Source: Arthrobacter sp. EPSL27 (GTDB taxonomy: Bacteria > Actinomycetota > Actinomycetes > Actinomycetales > Micrococcaceae). Taken from it: a DNA stretch of 64,000 nt. Below are positions 43,630 through 52,919 of the stretch, piece after piece. A program made the position numbers and the translations under genes. The notes beneath the pieces were generated by a model that made no database searches, was not told where the DNA came from, and saw nothing but the letters and a program-made list of their open reading frames with translations. Position 1 is the stretch's first letter. Every line of letters begins with the position of its first letter. The stretch spans positions 1,039,757 to 1,103,756 of the forward strand of contig NZ_LNUT01000004.1 of the NCBI RefSeq assembly GCF_001512305.1, written 5' to 3'.

Positions 43630-44997
43630 CTACGGGGGCAGCGGGACGACCGTGCGGTGCTTGCCGCCTGGAGTGAGTCGCGGTGGCCCGGGGTCCCTGG
43701 TGATGGTGACGTTGCCCAGACCATGACTCGTCAACACGCGGGTGATTTCGGAGCGGGCGGCTTCCCAGACGCTCTCGGGATCCGCGCCAGCGGAGGGCTG
43801 CAGTCGGAGGCTGAGGCTTTCGCGTCCTGTCTGGACAATCTGGCCCTTACTCAGACCCTGGACCCTGTCGAGCACCGTACTCAGCGTAAGGGGTGTTACT
43901 GAGACGGGGAGCCGGTCATTCCCTTGGAGGGTCAGCAGCTCTGCGGTTCGTCCCTGCACGTGGATGGCCGGCGTCGGGTCCCCGCACGGGCAGGGGGCGG
44001 CCATTACGGTGACGCTATCGCCGAGGTCGTAGCGCAGGACGGGTTGAACGCGGTTGGCCAGGTTGCTCAGCAGCACGGTGTGCGAGGGCTGCCCGGGAGG
44101 GACGGGTTCATGGTTTGCATCGACCGGTTCCAGGATGGCCCAGTCGCTGTTGACGTGGAGCCAGCCTTCCTGGCAGCTGTAGCTCAGGAAGGGGCATTCC
44201 GTCGCTGCATAGCCTTGACGGACCTTGGATCCAAACGCTGCGCTGATCCTGGCGTACTCTCCCGCGGGCAGTCCCTCGGCGGAGAGAATAACGACAGCGG
44301 GCTGGATATTCAGTCGTCCTGCTTCCTGCTCGGACGCCAGCAACCGGCCGGTGGAGGCGTAGGGGGCAAGAAGGGCCGGGCGGAAGCTGTTCAGCTGGGC
44401 GACGAGGTCCGGTATCGGCGTCTGGACCGGGAATACGCCCACGCTCTGCCGGCCTGGCCCCTTTCGGAGCGCGGCCGCGGCCGCCGCGGAGGCAAAGTGG
44501 CCGCCGGTGGCGATGACCATGGCTATCCGCCCGCGCCCGCGGATGATCCCTATGATGTCGGCTGTGGTGAGCCATGAACTGAGCATTCGGAACGTCAGGG
44601 CCTTGGCCACGGCCAGGGTTCTGGTGTCAAGCAGGAACACTCCCCGGGTGCCGGTCGTCCCGGACGTCGTAGCGACCGTGTAGCGGTTGAGGAATTTCTC
44701 ACCCACCAGCGACGGGTCCTCGATGAACGACTGCGTTCCCTCCAGTGTCACGGCAGGGTCGGTGACCCACTCATCGAAATGGGCCATCAGTCCGGCCTTC
44801 GTCGTCACAGGCAGCAGGCCCGGGTCGGTGATCAGGGCCGGCAGGCCCTGATAGAGCCCGCGGTAGTACGGTGAGCATGTCCGTGCGTAGGTCACCATCT
44901 TTGACAGCCGCTTCCGTTGGCGCTGCAGGATCGCAGCACTGCCCTGTTTCCGGGCGGCACGGGCATCAAGCAACAGCCCAAACGGTGTTTCCCTCAT
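43630..44997 (-). CDS. PaaK-like adenylate-forming enzyme (cadmium operon)
   Basis: 455 residues. P-loop TSGTTGTRGVF and later YAATECPFLSY (adenine pocket). The cysteine region APCPCGDPTPAI is followed by the hinge VQGRTAELLTLQGND. Same family and motif order as 11209-12570, but clearly diverged. It likely activates a carboxylic acid as acyl-AMP; substrate unknown. It lies 47 bases after cadD on the same strand, so it seems part of the cadmium operon. Confidence 0.8.
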   Translation of the reverse strand: MRETPFGLLLDARAARKQGSAAILQRQRKRLSKMVTYARTCSPYYRGLYQGLPALITDPGLLPVTTKAGLMAHFDEWVTDPAVTLEGTQSFIEDPSLVGEKFLNRYTVATTSGTTGTRGVFLLDTRTLAVAKALTFRMLSSWLTTADIIGIIRGRGRIAMVIATGGHFASAAAAAALRKGPGRQSVGVFPVQTPIPDLVAQLNSFRPALLAPYASTGRLLASEQEAGRLNIQPAVVILSAEGLPAGEYARISAAFGSKVRQGYAATECPFLSYSCQEGWLHVNSDWAILEPVDANHEPVPPGQPSHTVLLSNLANRVQPVLRYDLGDSVTVMAAPCPCGDPTPAIHVQGRTAELLTLQGNDRLPVSVTPLTLSTVLDRVQGLSKGQIVQTGRESLSLRLQPSAGADPESVWEAARSEITRVLTSHGLGNVTITRDPGPPRLTPGGKHRTVVPLPP

Positions 44998-45044
44998 GGT
45001 TCCTCCTGACCCTGGCGATGTTTCGTCCCGGTGACTCGTACTGC

Positions 45045-45644
45045 TCAGGCACTGAACAGCCGGGTGATGACGCCGGAGCTGAGGAGGATGAACAAACCCA
45101 GCCCGATGAACACCGCAGGGACCAGCCAGTGTTCGATCTTCTCGAGGGTCTCAGTGACTTTCGGGTGGGTTCCCACAACACGTCCCAGCGCGCACCAGAG
45201 GGCGACCAGGATGAGGAACACAATGATGGTTACCACGGTGTCCTGAGGCCGCATGGTGCGGAAGATCGGGGTGTAGATGGCGATGTTGTCCGCGCCGTTG
45301 GCGATGGTGATGCCGGCGACGCTGAGCAGGCCGACTGCGCTGACGGCCCCTTCCGCTTCCTCTTCCCCGCGTTTGCGCAGGAAACGGATCAGCCCGGCCA
45401 CCCCGATGAACAGGGGGACCAGGCCGAGCCAGCCCACCCATTCGTCCGGGACAAGCGCCAGCCCAAGGGCAGCCAGAACGCTGATGCCGACCAGGGTGAT
45501 GAATCCCAGATACTGCCCGCCGACGATCTCCCAGGGCCGGGGCCGCCCTTTCGCGGAGGCCAGGAACAGGACGGTCAAAACGACGATGTCGTCGATGTTG
45601 GTGGCGGCGAACATGGCCGCTGCGGCCGCGATGGTGGCAAGCAT
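45045..45644 (-). CDS. cadD: CadD-type cadmium resistance transporter
   Basis: 199 residues with five or six membrane helices. NIDDIVVLTVLF near the start and NGADNIAIYTPIF in the middle are the CadD signature. It confers low-level cadmium efflux, probably with the P-type pump. ATG at 45644 has GGAAAGGA seven bases upstream. The gene follows lspA and precedes the PaaK-like gene. Confidence 0.9.
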   Translation of the reverse strand: MLATIAAAAAMFAATNIDDIVVLTVLFLASAKGRPRPWEIVGGQYLGFITLVGISVLAALGLALVPDEWVGWLGLVPLFIGVAGLIRFLRKRGEEEAEGAVSAVGLLSVAGITIANGADNIAIYTPIFRTMRPQDTVVTIIVFLILVALWCALGRVVGTHPKVTETLEKIEHWLVPAVFIGLGLFILLSSGVITRLFSA

Positions 45645-45694
45645 GAGTGCATCCTTTCCAAGGCCAGCGCGGCCGGTGAAGGGCGGAAGAGGGC

Positions 45695-46201
45695 TTAGTC
45701 GCCGGTCCGTGCCCGCGGCGACAGCACGGTGCCGAGGACCAGGAGGGCTACTCCGGTGGTGACGAACACGTCGGCGAGGTTGAAGGTGGGAAACCAGCCG
45801 CTGTGGAGGTAGTCCACGACCCCTTGCCCGTCGAGCCTGTCGATGAAGTTCCCGACGGCGCCTCCGAGCAGCAGGGACGCTCCTGCCCGGGAGAGGCCGG
45901 TCATCGATGGGGCCGAAGAGACGGTGTACCAGATCAGGGCCGCAATGATCAGGCCGGTGGCGGCGATGACAATCCACGGTGCCAGGTCCGCGCCGAGGCT
46001 GAACGCGACACCGCGGTTATAGAGCAGCCTAATGTTGATCGGTCCCAAATCGGTCGTCGTGCCGGTGGAGAGCAGCGCTTCGGCTACGGCTTTGACAACC
46101 AGGTCGGCTGCGGCCAGGACGGCTGCCACCAGAAGCAGCACCGTCCTGGACCGTCGGGCCTGCCGGGCGGGCGCGTCCGGCACAGCGGTTTCGGCGCTCA
46201 C
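45695..46201 (-). CDS. lspA: Lipoprotein signal peptidase LspA
   Basis: 168 residues, four membrane helices. Catalytic aspartates are likely Asp121 (GNFIDRL) and Asp144 (FNLADVFV). LspA cuts signal peptides before the lipid-modified Cys. GTG at 46201 overlaps the cadA stop (GTGA). lspA-type genes occur inside metal operons in other bacteria (the pbr-type arrangement), where they may process metal-linked lipoproteins. Confidence 0.92.
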   Translation of the reverse strand: MSAETAVPDAPARQARRSRTVLLLVAAVLAAADLVVKAVAEALLSTGTTTDLGPINIRLLYNRGVAFSLGADLAPWIVIAATGLIIAALIWYTVSSAPSMTGLSRAGASLLLGGAVGNFIDRLDGQGVVDYLHSGWFPTFNLADVFVTTGVALLVLGTVLSPRARTGD

Positions 46202-48153
46202 GCTGCCGGTTCCAGCGCCGGGGTGGGCTTGGCGGCGTTGGACGTGGTCTTGCGGCTGATCCGGCCTGCCCTGACGCCGTTGGCGATCACGACGATTTCG
46301 GCCAGTTCGTGGATGAGGACGACGGCGGCCAGTCCGAGCATGCCGAACAGCGCCAGTGGTATCAGTACCGCGATCAGCAGCAGGGACAGGCCGACGTTCT
46401 GGAGCATGATGCTCCGGGTCCTGCGCGCGTGATCGAGGACCTGGGGAAGGTGGTTCAGGTCCTCACCCATCAGGGCGATGTCCGCGGTTTCGATCGCGAC
46501 GTCGGTGCCCATCGCACCCATGGCGATGCCGCTGTCGGCGGTCGCCAGGGCCGGGGCGTCGTTGACGCCGTCGCCGACCATGGCGGTGGGGGCACGGCCC
46601 TGGAGCGTGCGGATGATGTCTGCTTTGTCCTCGGGCCGGAGGTCGGCGTGGACCTCTGTGATGCCTGCGGCCTTACCCAGCGCTGTGGCCGTGATGAGGT
46701 TGTCTCCGGTGAGCATGGCCGTGGTGTAGCCGGAGGCGCTCAGCCGGGCAATGACTTCCCGGGCTTCGGGCCGCAGCTCGTCACGGACCGCGACAGCTCC
46801 GATGACCTGGCCGTCGTCCTCGATCAGGACGGCGGTTGCGCCGGCGTGCTGCATCCGCTCGACCTCGGCGGCCAGGGGGCCTGCGTCGATCCAGCCCGGC
46901 CGGCCGAGGCGGACGGTCCTGCCCTCGAGCAGGCCTGTCAGGCCTGCGCCGGGGACGGTGTCGACATCCGTGACTGCCGCCCGGTCCTCGGCGGCGGCGA
47001 GGATGGCGCGGGCTAGCGGGTGTTCACTGCGGGCCTCCAGGCTGGCAGCCAAAGCCAGGACGTGTTCCCTGGTGGCGGTTCCCGTCGCGGCGACCTCGAT
47101 CACGGCGGGCTTGTTCCGGGTGAGCGTTCCGGTCTTATCCAGCGCAATGGTGCGGATTTTGCCTAGGGTTTCCAGGGCGCCGCCGCCCTTAATGAGCACG
47201 CCGATGCGGCTGGCTGCACCGACGGAAGCGACGACAGTGACGGGGACGGAGATGGCCAGGGCGCAGGGCGAGGCCGCGACCAGGACGACGAGGGCGCGTT
47301 CGAACCACAGCAGCGGTTCGCCGACGATGAAACCGAAGACGATGATCAGGGCCGCGGCGATCAGGATGCCCGGGACGAGCTTCTTGGCGATGGAGTCGGC
47401 CAGGCGCTGGCCCGGGCCCTTGCGGGACTGCTCGGCCTCCACGATGTGCACGATCCGTGCCAGCGAGTTGTTCTCCGCTGTGCTGGTCACTTCGACCTCG
47501 AGCGGGCCGGTGCCGTTGATCGACCCGGCGTAGACCTCGCTGCCCGGCCCGGCTTCGACCGGGACGGACTCACCGGTCAGCGCCGACGTGTCCAGGGAGG
47601 TACGGCCGGTGAGGATCCTGCCGTCGGTGGCCAGACGTTCCCCGGGCCGGACAACCATCCGGTCCCCGAGGACGAGTTCTGCCGGGTCGACCGTGACCTC
47701 GGTGCCGCCGCGCAGGACGGTCGCCTCGGCCGGGACAAGGTCCAGCAGGGCGCGCAGGCCACGGCGGGTTTTCGCAAGCGAGTACTCCTCCAGGCCCTCG
47801 GAGATGGCGTAGAGGAAGGCCAGCATGGCCGCCTCCTCGAACTCCCCGAGGGCGACAGCGCCGACGGCGGCGATCGTCATCAGCGTGCCGACCCCGATTT
47901 TCCCCTTAACGAGGCGGCGGAGGGTGGAGGGAACGAACGTCCACGCGGCCACCAGGAGCGCCCCGATCTCCAACGGAAGCGTCAACCACTGCGGCGCTCC
48001 AACCAGCGAAGCGATCCACGCCGCGAGGAGCAGCGCACCGGAAACCGCGGCCGCCCGGACCTCGGTGACCTGCCAGAAACCTACGGCTTCCTCCGCTTCT
48101 TCGGATTCGCCGGTCTCTGTCTTCTCGTCGCTGCAGCCGCAGGCGTCGCTCAT
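46198..48153 (-). CDS. cadA: Cadmium/zinc-type P1B ATPase CadA
   Basis: 651 residues from ATG at 48153 (GGAG upstream; the open frame continues into cmtR in another frame). Motifs: SPCALAISVP in the metal-binding helix, DKTGTLT, TGES, HPLARAI and [11 protein letters not shown] short cysteine motif DACGCSDEK replaces the usual N-terminal HMA domain. It should pump Cd(II), Zn(II) or Pb(II) out. It is between cmtR upstream and lspA downstream with coupled stops and starts. Confidence 0.93.
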   Translation of the reverse strand: MSDACGCSDEKTETGESEEAEEAVGFWQVTEVRAAAVSGALLLAAWIASLVGAPQWLTLPLEIGALLVAAWTFVPSTLRRLVKGKIGVGTLMTIAAVGAVALGEFEEAAMLAFLYAISEGLEEYSLAKTRRGLRALLDLVPAEATVLRGGTEVTVDPAELVLGDRMVVRPGERLATDGRILTGRTSLDTSALTGESVPVEAGPGSEVYAGSINGTGPLEVEVTSTAENNSLARIVHIVEAEQSRKGPGQRLADSIAKKLVPGILIAAALIIVFGFIVGEPLLWFERALVVLVAASPCALAISVPVTVVASVGAASRIGVLIKGGGALETLGKIRTIALDKTGTLTRNKPAVIEVAATGTATREHVLALAASLEARSEHPLARAILAAAEDRAAVTDVDTVPGAGLTGLLEGRTVRLGRPGWIDAGPLAAEVERMQHAGATAVLIEDDGQVIGAVAVRDELRPEAREVIARLSASGYTTAMLTGDNLITATALGKAAGITEVHADLRPEDKADIIRTLQGRAPTAMVGDGVNDAPALATADSGIAMGAMGTDVAIETADIALMGEDLNHLPQVLDHARRTRSIMLQNVGLSLLLIAVLIPLALFGMLGLAAVVLIHELAEIVVIANGVRAGRISRKTTSNAAKPTPALEPAA

Positions 48154-48536
48154 TGTGCGTTCTCCTTCGTCAGGGCGGCGCCGGTGCTGCCGGTGCCGTA
48201 GTTCGGGCACAGGCTGACCGCGTTGCCGGTGGCGGCAAGCAGGACCTCGGCCTGGGCGAGCATGTCCATCAGTTCCGGGCGGGACAGTGAGTAGTACACG
48301 CTGCGGCCCTGCACCCGGCCTTCCACCAGGCCGCAATCGCGCAGGCATGCGACGTGGGCAGAGACGGTGGACTGGGCCAGGCCCAGCTCTGCAGTGAGGT
48401 CACCGACGCGGACCTCGCCGCCGGCCATGCGCTTCACGATGCTCAAGCGGGTCGGGTCCCCGAGGGAATGGAACAGCGCCGCGGCTGGACTGAGTTGGCT
48501 GCACGGATCAGCGGAAACCACAGGTTCAATCGTCAT
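48150..48536 (-). CDS. cmtR: ArsR/SmtB family metal sensor (CmtR-like)
   Basis: 128 residues. Winged helix with DLTAELGLAQSTVSAHVACL and the metal-binding CLRDCGLV in the recognition helix (Cys64, Cys68), as in mycobacterial CmtR. A third likely ligand is Cys110 (VSLCPNYG). It should leave DNA upon binding Cd(II) or Pb(II). ATG at 48536 lies in the operator palindrome CGTCATATGACG. Stop overlaps cadA start. Confidence 0.9.
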   Translation of the reverse strand: MTIEPVVSADPCSQLSPAAALFHSLGDPTRLSIVKRMAGGEVRVGDLTAELGLAQSTVSAHVACLRDCGLVEGRVQGRSVYYSLSRPELMDMLAQAEVLLAATGNAVSLCPNYGTGSTGAALTKENAQ

Positions 48537-48542
48537 ATGACG
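48531..48542. promoter_or_regulatory. CmtR operator candidate
   Basis: Perfect palindrome CGTCATATGACG over the cmtR start codon, plus related ATGATG/CATCAT elements further upstream (to about 48580). A typical place for autorepression. Confidence 0.65.
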
Positions 48543-48734
48543 ATGATAGCGCATATTAATGATGTCATCGCCGTCATGCTGTAACGTCGAAAGGGCCGCC
48601 GCGACGCTCGCCGGAGTTTCGAACGCTTCCACACGTAGAGCCCCGGACATGAGTGCGGCCTTCGCTCAACCGGTGGGCGGGGCGATGCTGTTGCCGGTTT
48701 GGCAGAGCTTCAGACATTGACCGAGGAGACACCG

Positions 48735-49484
48735 ATGAGCATTGGCGGATATTTCGCCGAGATGGTGCAGTCAGGAGCCTTGTTGGTGGCGATGCCGCTG
48801 GCCATGACCGCAGGGACTGTGTCGTTCATTTCTCCATGCATCCTTCCGCTGGTGCCCGGGTACCTGGGCTACGTCTCCGGACTGGCCGATCCCTCCCGGC
48901 CGGACAACCGGCGCCGGGTCCTGACCGGCGTCGGACTGTTCATCCTCGGATTCGCCGCGGTCTTCACTGTCTACGGGGCGGCGTTCGGCGTGATCGGCGG
49001 CTGGCTCGTGCAGTGGCAGGACACACTGATCCGTGTCCTGGGCGTCTTCGTTGTGTTCATGGGCCTGGTCCTGGTCGGCGGTTTCGCGTTCCTGCAAACC
49101 ACCCGGAAACTCTCCTTCAGGCCCCGAACCGGCATCGCCGGAGCCCCGCTGCTCGGCATCGTCTTCGGTCTCGGATGGACCCCGTGCATGGGGCCGACCC
49201 TCAGTGCCGTCCTGGCGCTGAGCACCACCACCGGTGACCCCTGGCGCGGGGCTCTGCTGGGATTCCTGTACTGCCTGGGGCTGGGCATCCCCTTCGTGCT
49301 GGTGGCTCTGGGCCTGAACTGGGTGACCAGGACTCTGGGCTTCGTCCGCCGGCACATCCGCACGTTCAACATCATCGGCGGTTCCCTGCTCATCCTCGTC
49401 GGAGTCCTGATGGTCTCCGGGGTCTGGATGCTCTGGATCTACCAGCTGCAGAACCTCGCCGCCACCATCACCACCCCCGTCTGA
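48735..49484 (+). CDS. ccdA: CcdA-type thiol-disulfide transporter
   Basis: 249 residues, six membrane helices. Cysteines in [14 protein letters not shown] and [13 protein letters not shown] are the paired redox sites of CcdA. It moves reducing power across the membrane to an external thioredoxin, here probably the TlpA-like protein encoded next. ATG at 48735 with GAGGAGA upstream. Confidence 0.9.
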   Translation: MSIGGYFAEMVQSGALLVAMPLAMTAGTVSFISPCILPLVPGYLGYVSGLADPSRPDNRRRVLTGVGLFILGFAAVFTVYGAAFGVIGGWLVQWQDTLIRVLGVFVVFMGLVLVGGFAFLQTTRKLSFRPRTGIAGAPLLGIVFGLGWTPCMGPTLSAVLALSTTTGDPWRGALLGFLYCLGLGIPFVLVALGLNWVTRTLGFVRRHIRTFNIIGGSLLILVGVLMVSGVWMLWIYQLQNLAATITTPV

Positions 49485-49501
49485 CCCGGAAGAACCAGCA
49501 T

Positions 49502-50131
49502 ATGAACACTCACAGACCCGCACTTCCGACCAACGCGTCTCTCCCCGGACGCCGCAGCCTCCTGCTGGGCGCGGCGTCCGCCGCGATCCTCCTTGCCGGC
49601 TGCGCGGCCCCGGACTCGCTGGCAGCCCAGGCCAGGGCCGGGGACAACAAGAACTACATCGCCGGGGACGGCTCTGTCTCTGAATACACCGCCGACACCC
49701 GGGCACCAGCCGTTGAAATGACCGGCAAGCTCTTTGACGGATCGGTCATCAATTCTGCCGGCTGGAGAGGGAACGTCACGGTCCTGAACGTCTGGTACGC
49801 CGCCTGCGCGCCCTGCCGCAAGGAAGCCCCCGACCTGGAAGCCCTGCACCAGGAATTCAAGAACGACGGCGTGGCGTTTTATGGGATCAACGTCCGCGAC
49901 ACCGCCGCCACCGCGGCGGCCTTTGAACGAACCTTCGGCACCACCTACCCCAGCTTCAACGACGCCGACGGCAGCATCCTGCTCGCCCTCGCCGATCACG
50001 TTCCTCCGCGGGCAGTGCCCACCACGCTCGTGCTGGACAAGCAGGGCAGGGTCAGCGCCCGGGTCCTCGGCCTCGCCGAGAAAAGCACCCTCAAAGCCCT
50101 CATCAGCGGCGCACTGAAGGAAACCTCCTAA
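49502..50131 (+). CDS. TlpA/ResA-like thioredoxin lipoprotein
   Basis: 209 residues. Tat-like or lipoprotein signal (RRSLLLGAASAAILLAGC), then a thioredoxin fold with WYAACAPCRKEAP (CxxC), and cis-Pro AVPTTLVLDKQG. It receives electrons from CcdA and reduces exported thiols, as in cytochrome c assembly. It follows ccdA by 17 bases. Confidence 0.88.
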   Translation: MNTHRPALPTNASLPGRRSLLLGAASAAILLAGCAAPDSLAAQARAGDNKNYIAGDGSVSEYTADTRAPAVEMTGKLFDGSVINSAGWRGNVTVLNVWYAACAPCRKEAPDLEALHQEFKNDGVAFYGINVRDTAATAAAFERTFGTTYPSFNDADGSILLALADHVPPRAVPTTLVLDKQGRVSARVLGLAEKSTLKALISGALKETS

Positions 50132-50285
50132 GAGTCAAGCCTCTTCCAATCGTCGCAGCCACGTCGGGGCCGATGAAGGCCCACAGGAACACCGGGAGCA
50201 GGAGCACCTGCACGAGCATCAGTATCGGAGCGGCGGCCAGGAGCCGGTCACTGGCCCCGTCCATCGTCCAAAAATGAAGTGTCAT
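50103..50285 (-). pseudogene. Possible C-terminal fragment of a membrane protein
   Basis: 60 codons with a membrane-like segment ILMLVQVLLLPVFLWAFIG and a basic tail. It overlaps the 3' end of the thioredoxin gene and looks like the end of a transporter cut by rearrangement. I cannot name it. Confidence 0.3.
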
Positions 50286-50349
50286 CGGCTCACTCAGTTG
50301 GAACGTCCGGACCCGATAATAGTCACATTGGACGATGGGACGGATTGCG

Positions 50350-50979
50350 ATGTTGATGAACCGCCCGGAGACTCCCCTGGTGAATTCGATGCCTCGACGG
50401 TGGCTCCAGCGTTTCTATGAGATCCAGGTGCTGCTGCGGTTCGGCGGCCGGTTGCTGCCTGGGGCGCGGGCGCTGGAGATCGGCTGCGGCTCCGGCTACG
50501 GCTCCCAGTTGGTGTTGGAGCGGTTCGGCGCCGCGAGGGTGGACGCTGTGGATCTGGACTCGGCGATGATCGAGCTCGCTGGGCGGCGCCTTGCCGGCTA
50601 CGGAGATCGGGTGTCACTGGCGCAAGGCAGCGCGACCGACTTGCGTTCCGCGCTGAACGCTGGCGACGGCGGCTGTGACGCGGTGTTCGACTTCGGGATC
50701 GTCCACCACATCCCGGACTGGCGCGCGGCCATCGCCGAGGTCAGCAGGGTCCTGGCGCCCGGCGGGAGGTTCTACTTCGAGGAGGTCACAGCCCACGCCC
50801 TGGCCCGTCCGATCTATCAGCGGTTGTTCGACCACCCCACCGAGCACCGGTTCACCGCCGAGCAGTTCCTCGACGAACTGGCCCACCGCGGGCTCGTGGT
50901 GCTCGGCTCGGTCACCCGGATCTCCGGCGATTACCTGCTCGGTGTGGCCGCCAAGCCCGTACCGGCCAGGAGTGGCTGA
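50350..50979 (+). CDS. Class I SAM-dependent methyltransferase
   Basis: 209 residues from ATG at 50350 (GGGACGG six bases upstream; frame open to 50335). SAM motifs ALEIGCGSGYGSQLVL, VDAVDLDSAMIELA and FDFGIVHHIPDW are present. Substrate unknown. Its stop overlaps the next gene start (TGATG), so the two enzymes are co-translated. Probably lipid- or quinone-related, given the membrane partner. Confidence 0.85.
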   Translation: MLMNRPETPLVNSMPRRWLQRFYEIQVLLRFGGRLLPGARALEIGCGSGYGSQLVLERFGAARVDAVDLDSAMIELAGRRLAGYGDRVSLAQGSATDLRSALNAGDGGCDAVFDFGIVHHIPDWRAAIAEVSRVLAPGGRFYFEEVTAHALARPIYQRLFDHPTEHRFTAEQFLDELAHRGLVVLGSVTRISGDYLLGVAAKPVPARSG

Positions 50980-51602
50980 TGGCCCTCGCCGCCTTTGCCA
51001 TGTTCGCTGCTTTCATACTGCTCACCGGTGTCCGCTCGCTGATCCAGCGACGCCGCACCGGCGACTGGGGGAACCGCCAGAGGTTGATGCCCCGGCGCTC
51101 GTGGGGGTGGTGGGGGCTTGCCCTGGCCGACCTCGGATACCTGATGGTGGGGCTCGGCGCCCCGGTCGCCGCCATGGCCGGCATGCCCCCGCTTGCCGTC
51201 GCCGCCCACCCGGTCGTGCACGGTCTGGGCATCGTGCTGGCGATACTCGGGATCCTCGCGACCTTCGATTCCCAGCTGGCGTTGGGGGCCTCCTGGCGGA
51301 TTGGCGTCGACGAGGCTGAACGTACTGCGCTGGTGACCACGGGCCCGTTCCGGCGGGTGCGCAACCCGGTCTTCACCTCCGCAGCCACTGTGTTTCTGGG
51401 CTTGGCGTTCATGGTGCCCAACCTCCTGGCGATCGCTGGCTTGGCGGTCACGCTCACCGGGATCGAGATGCAGGTGCGCTTGGTCGAAGAGCCCTACCTG
51501 CGCGGTGTACACGGCGCCGCGTACACCGACTACGCCTCGCGAGTCGGCCGCTTTCTTCCCGGCATCGGCCGCCTGCGGATCGACCACCTGCCCAGGAGTT
51601 GA
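50979..51602 (+). CDS. Isoprenylcysteine/PEMT-type membrane methyltransferase
   Basis: 207 residues with several membrane helices. The motif TGPFRRVRNPVFTSAATVF and C-terminal VEEPYLRGVHGAAYTDYASRV are the signature of the ICMT/phospholipid methyltransferase superfamily. The start is coupled to the preceding methyltransferase. Substrate not predictable. Confidence 0.85.
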   Translation: MALAAFAMFAAFILLTGVRSLIQRRRTGDWGNRQRLMPRRSWGWWGLALADLGYLMVGLGAPVAAMAGMPPLAVAAHPVVHGLGIVLAILGILATFDSQLALGASWRIGVDEAERTALVTTGPFRRVRNPVFTSAATVFLGLAFMVPNLLAIAGLAVTLTGIEMQVRLVEEPYLRGVHGAAYTDYASRVGRFLPGIGRLRIDHLPRS

Positions 51603-51872
51603 CGATGTGGCAGGGAACAGTGGCTCTTCTGCCCGGCCCCGTACATTTGATGAGTCACCAGGATCTTTCACAGCACGACGGCCCGGCGTACTGTAGGGCG
51701 CACTTGGGGCCATGAGCCGGTTCTGGCCCTTGCCAGCAACGCGAAGGAGCAAAGTCGTGGAACCTCGATTGAAACGAATTCACGAACTCGTGCAGGGCAT
51801 TGAGGCTGACGGCATGGCTGTGCCCTAAGCGCTACGCTCCAGGTCGTCTCTCAACGCTAGGAACCGTACTGC

Positions 51873-51959
51873 CTAGAGAAGATATCGATAGACAGTGGCG
51901 CGGGAGACTCCGAGCATCTTGCCGATGTCGGAGGCACTGATTCCTTTGCCTTTGAGGAC
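51873..51959 (-). pseudogene. Fragment of serine resolvase C terminus
   Basis: The end of a frame reads GISASDIGKMLGVSRATVYR, a resolvase-type helix-turn-helix, without the catalytic domain. It marks an old transposon end at the border of the metal island. Confidence 0.65.
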
Positions 51960-52050
51960 GGGGGACGAACCGGATCGACTGACTGACCGCACCGCGGCCG
52001 GGCAACAACAAAATAGGGCTGACGCAGACAAATCTGCCCCTACCGTTTGC

Positions 52051-52377
52051 TTAGTGGGTATCGTCGTAGGCCTTTCTGATGTCCTCGCTAATGCGTCCGC
52101 GGGCATTCGGGCTGTACCCATTGGCTATGGCCCACTCACGGATCTTCTGAGTCTCTTCCCGGCTGGATGGTACGGTCCTGGTGCTCCGGCTCCCTGGGAC
52201 GCTGCGGACGCGCCGACCGTGGGCGATGAACGGTGCCAGGGCCGCGCGCAATCCGGCTGCATTCTCCTCTGCCAGATCGATTTCGTAGTCGGCGCCGTCA
52301 AGGGAGAACCGGAGGGTTTCCTGCGCGTCCTCACCTGAAATGTCATCGATCAGCTGGACATGGATTTTACGGGCCAA
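52051..52377 (-). CDS. lsr2: Lsr2-family nucleoid protein
   Basis: 108 residues from TTG at 52377 (GAAGGA upstream). N-terminal dimer domain ARKIHVQLIDDISG, VRFSLDGADYEIDL-like, C-terminal DNA-binding domain REWAIANGYSPNARGRIS with the RGR AT-hook-like motif. Lsr2 is the actinobacterial H-NS analogue that silences AT-rich foreign DNA. A plasmid copy may hide the plasmid from the host or add to chromosomal Lsr2. Confidence 0.9.
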   Translation of the reverse strand: MARKIHVQLIDDISGEDAQETLRFSLDGADYEIDLAEENAAGLRAALAPFIAHGRRVRSVPGSRSTRTVPSSREETQKIREWAIANGYSPNARGRISEDIRKAYDDTH

Positions 52378-52570
52378 CGGGGGTCCTTCGTTCGAGATTG
52401 ATGCTGTCGTCTCCCCCAAGCCAACGCCTGCCTTTGACCTCAACACTATTTCACTTACGAACACCATCGAACCCGCAAAGCGTCCGTATGCGCCGAAAGG
52501 GCGCGGCGGGGACGAGCGATGGTCTTAGCAGACACCGCAGTCATCCCGGCGCCTCCGTGGTGGGCGTTGT

Positions 52571-52914
<344 letters not shown>

Positions 52915-52919
<5 letters not shown>

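Noticed and set aside
46309-47533. Plus-strand frames over cadA
   Set aside because: Antisense shadows of the cadmium ATPase with no motif.
51757-51828. 23-codon ORF with GTG start and AAGGAG upstream
   Set aside because: A good ribosome site but the peptide is too short to support as a gene; it may be a truncated start or chance.
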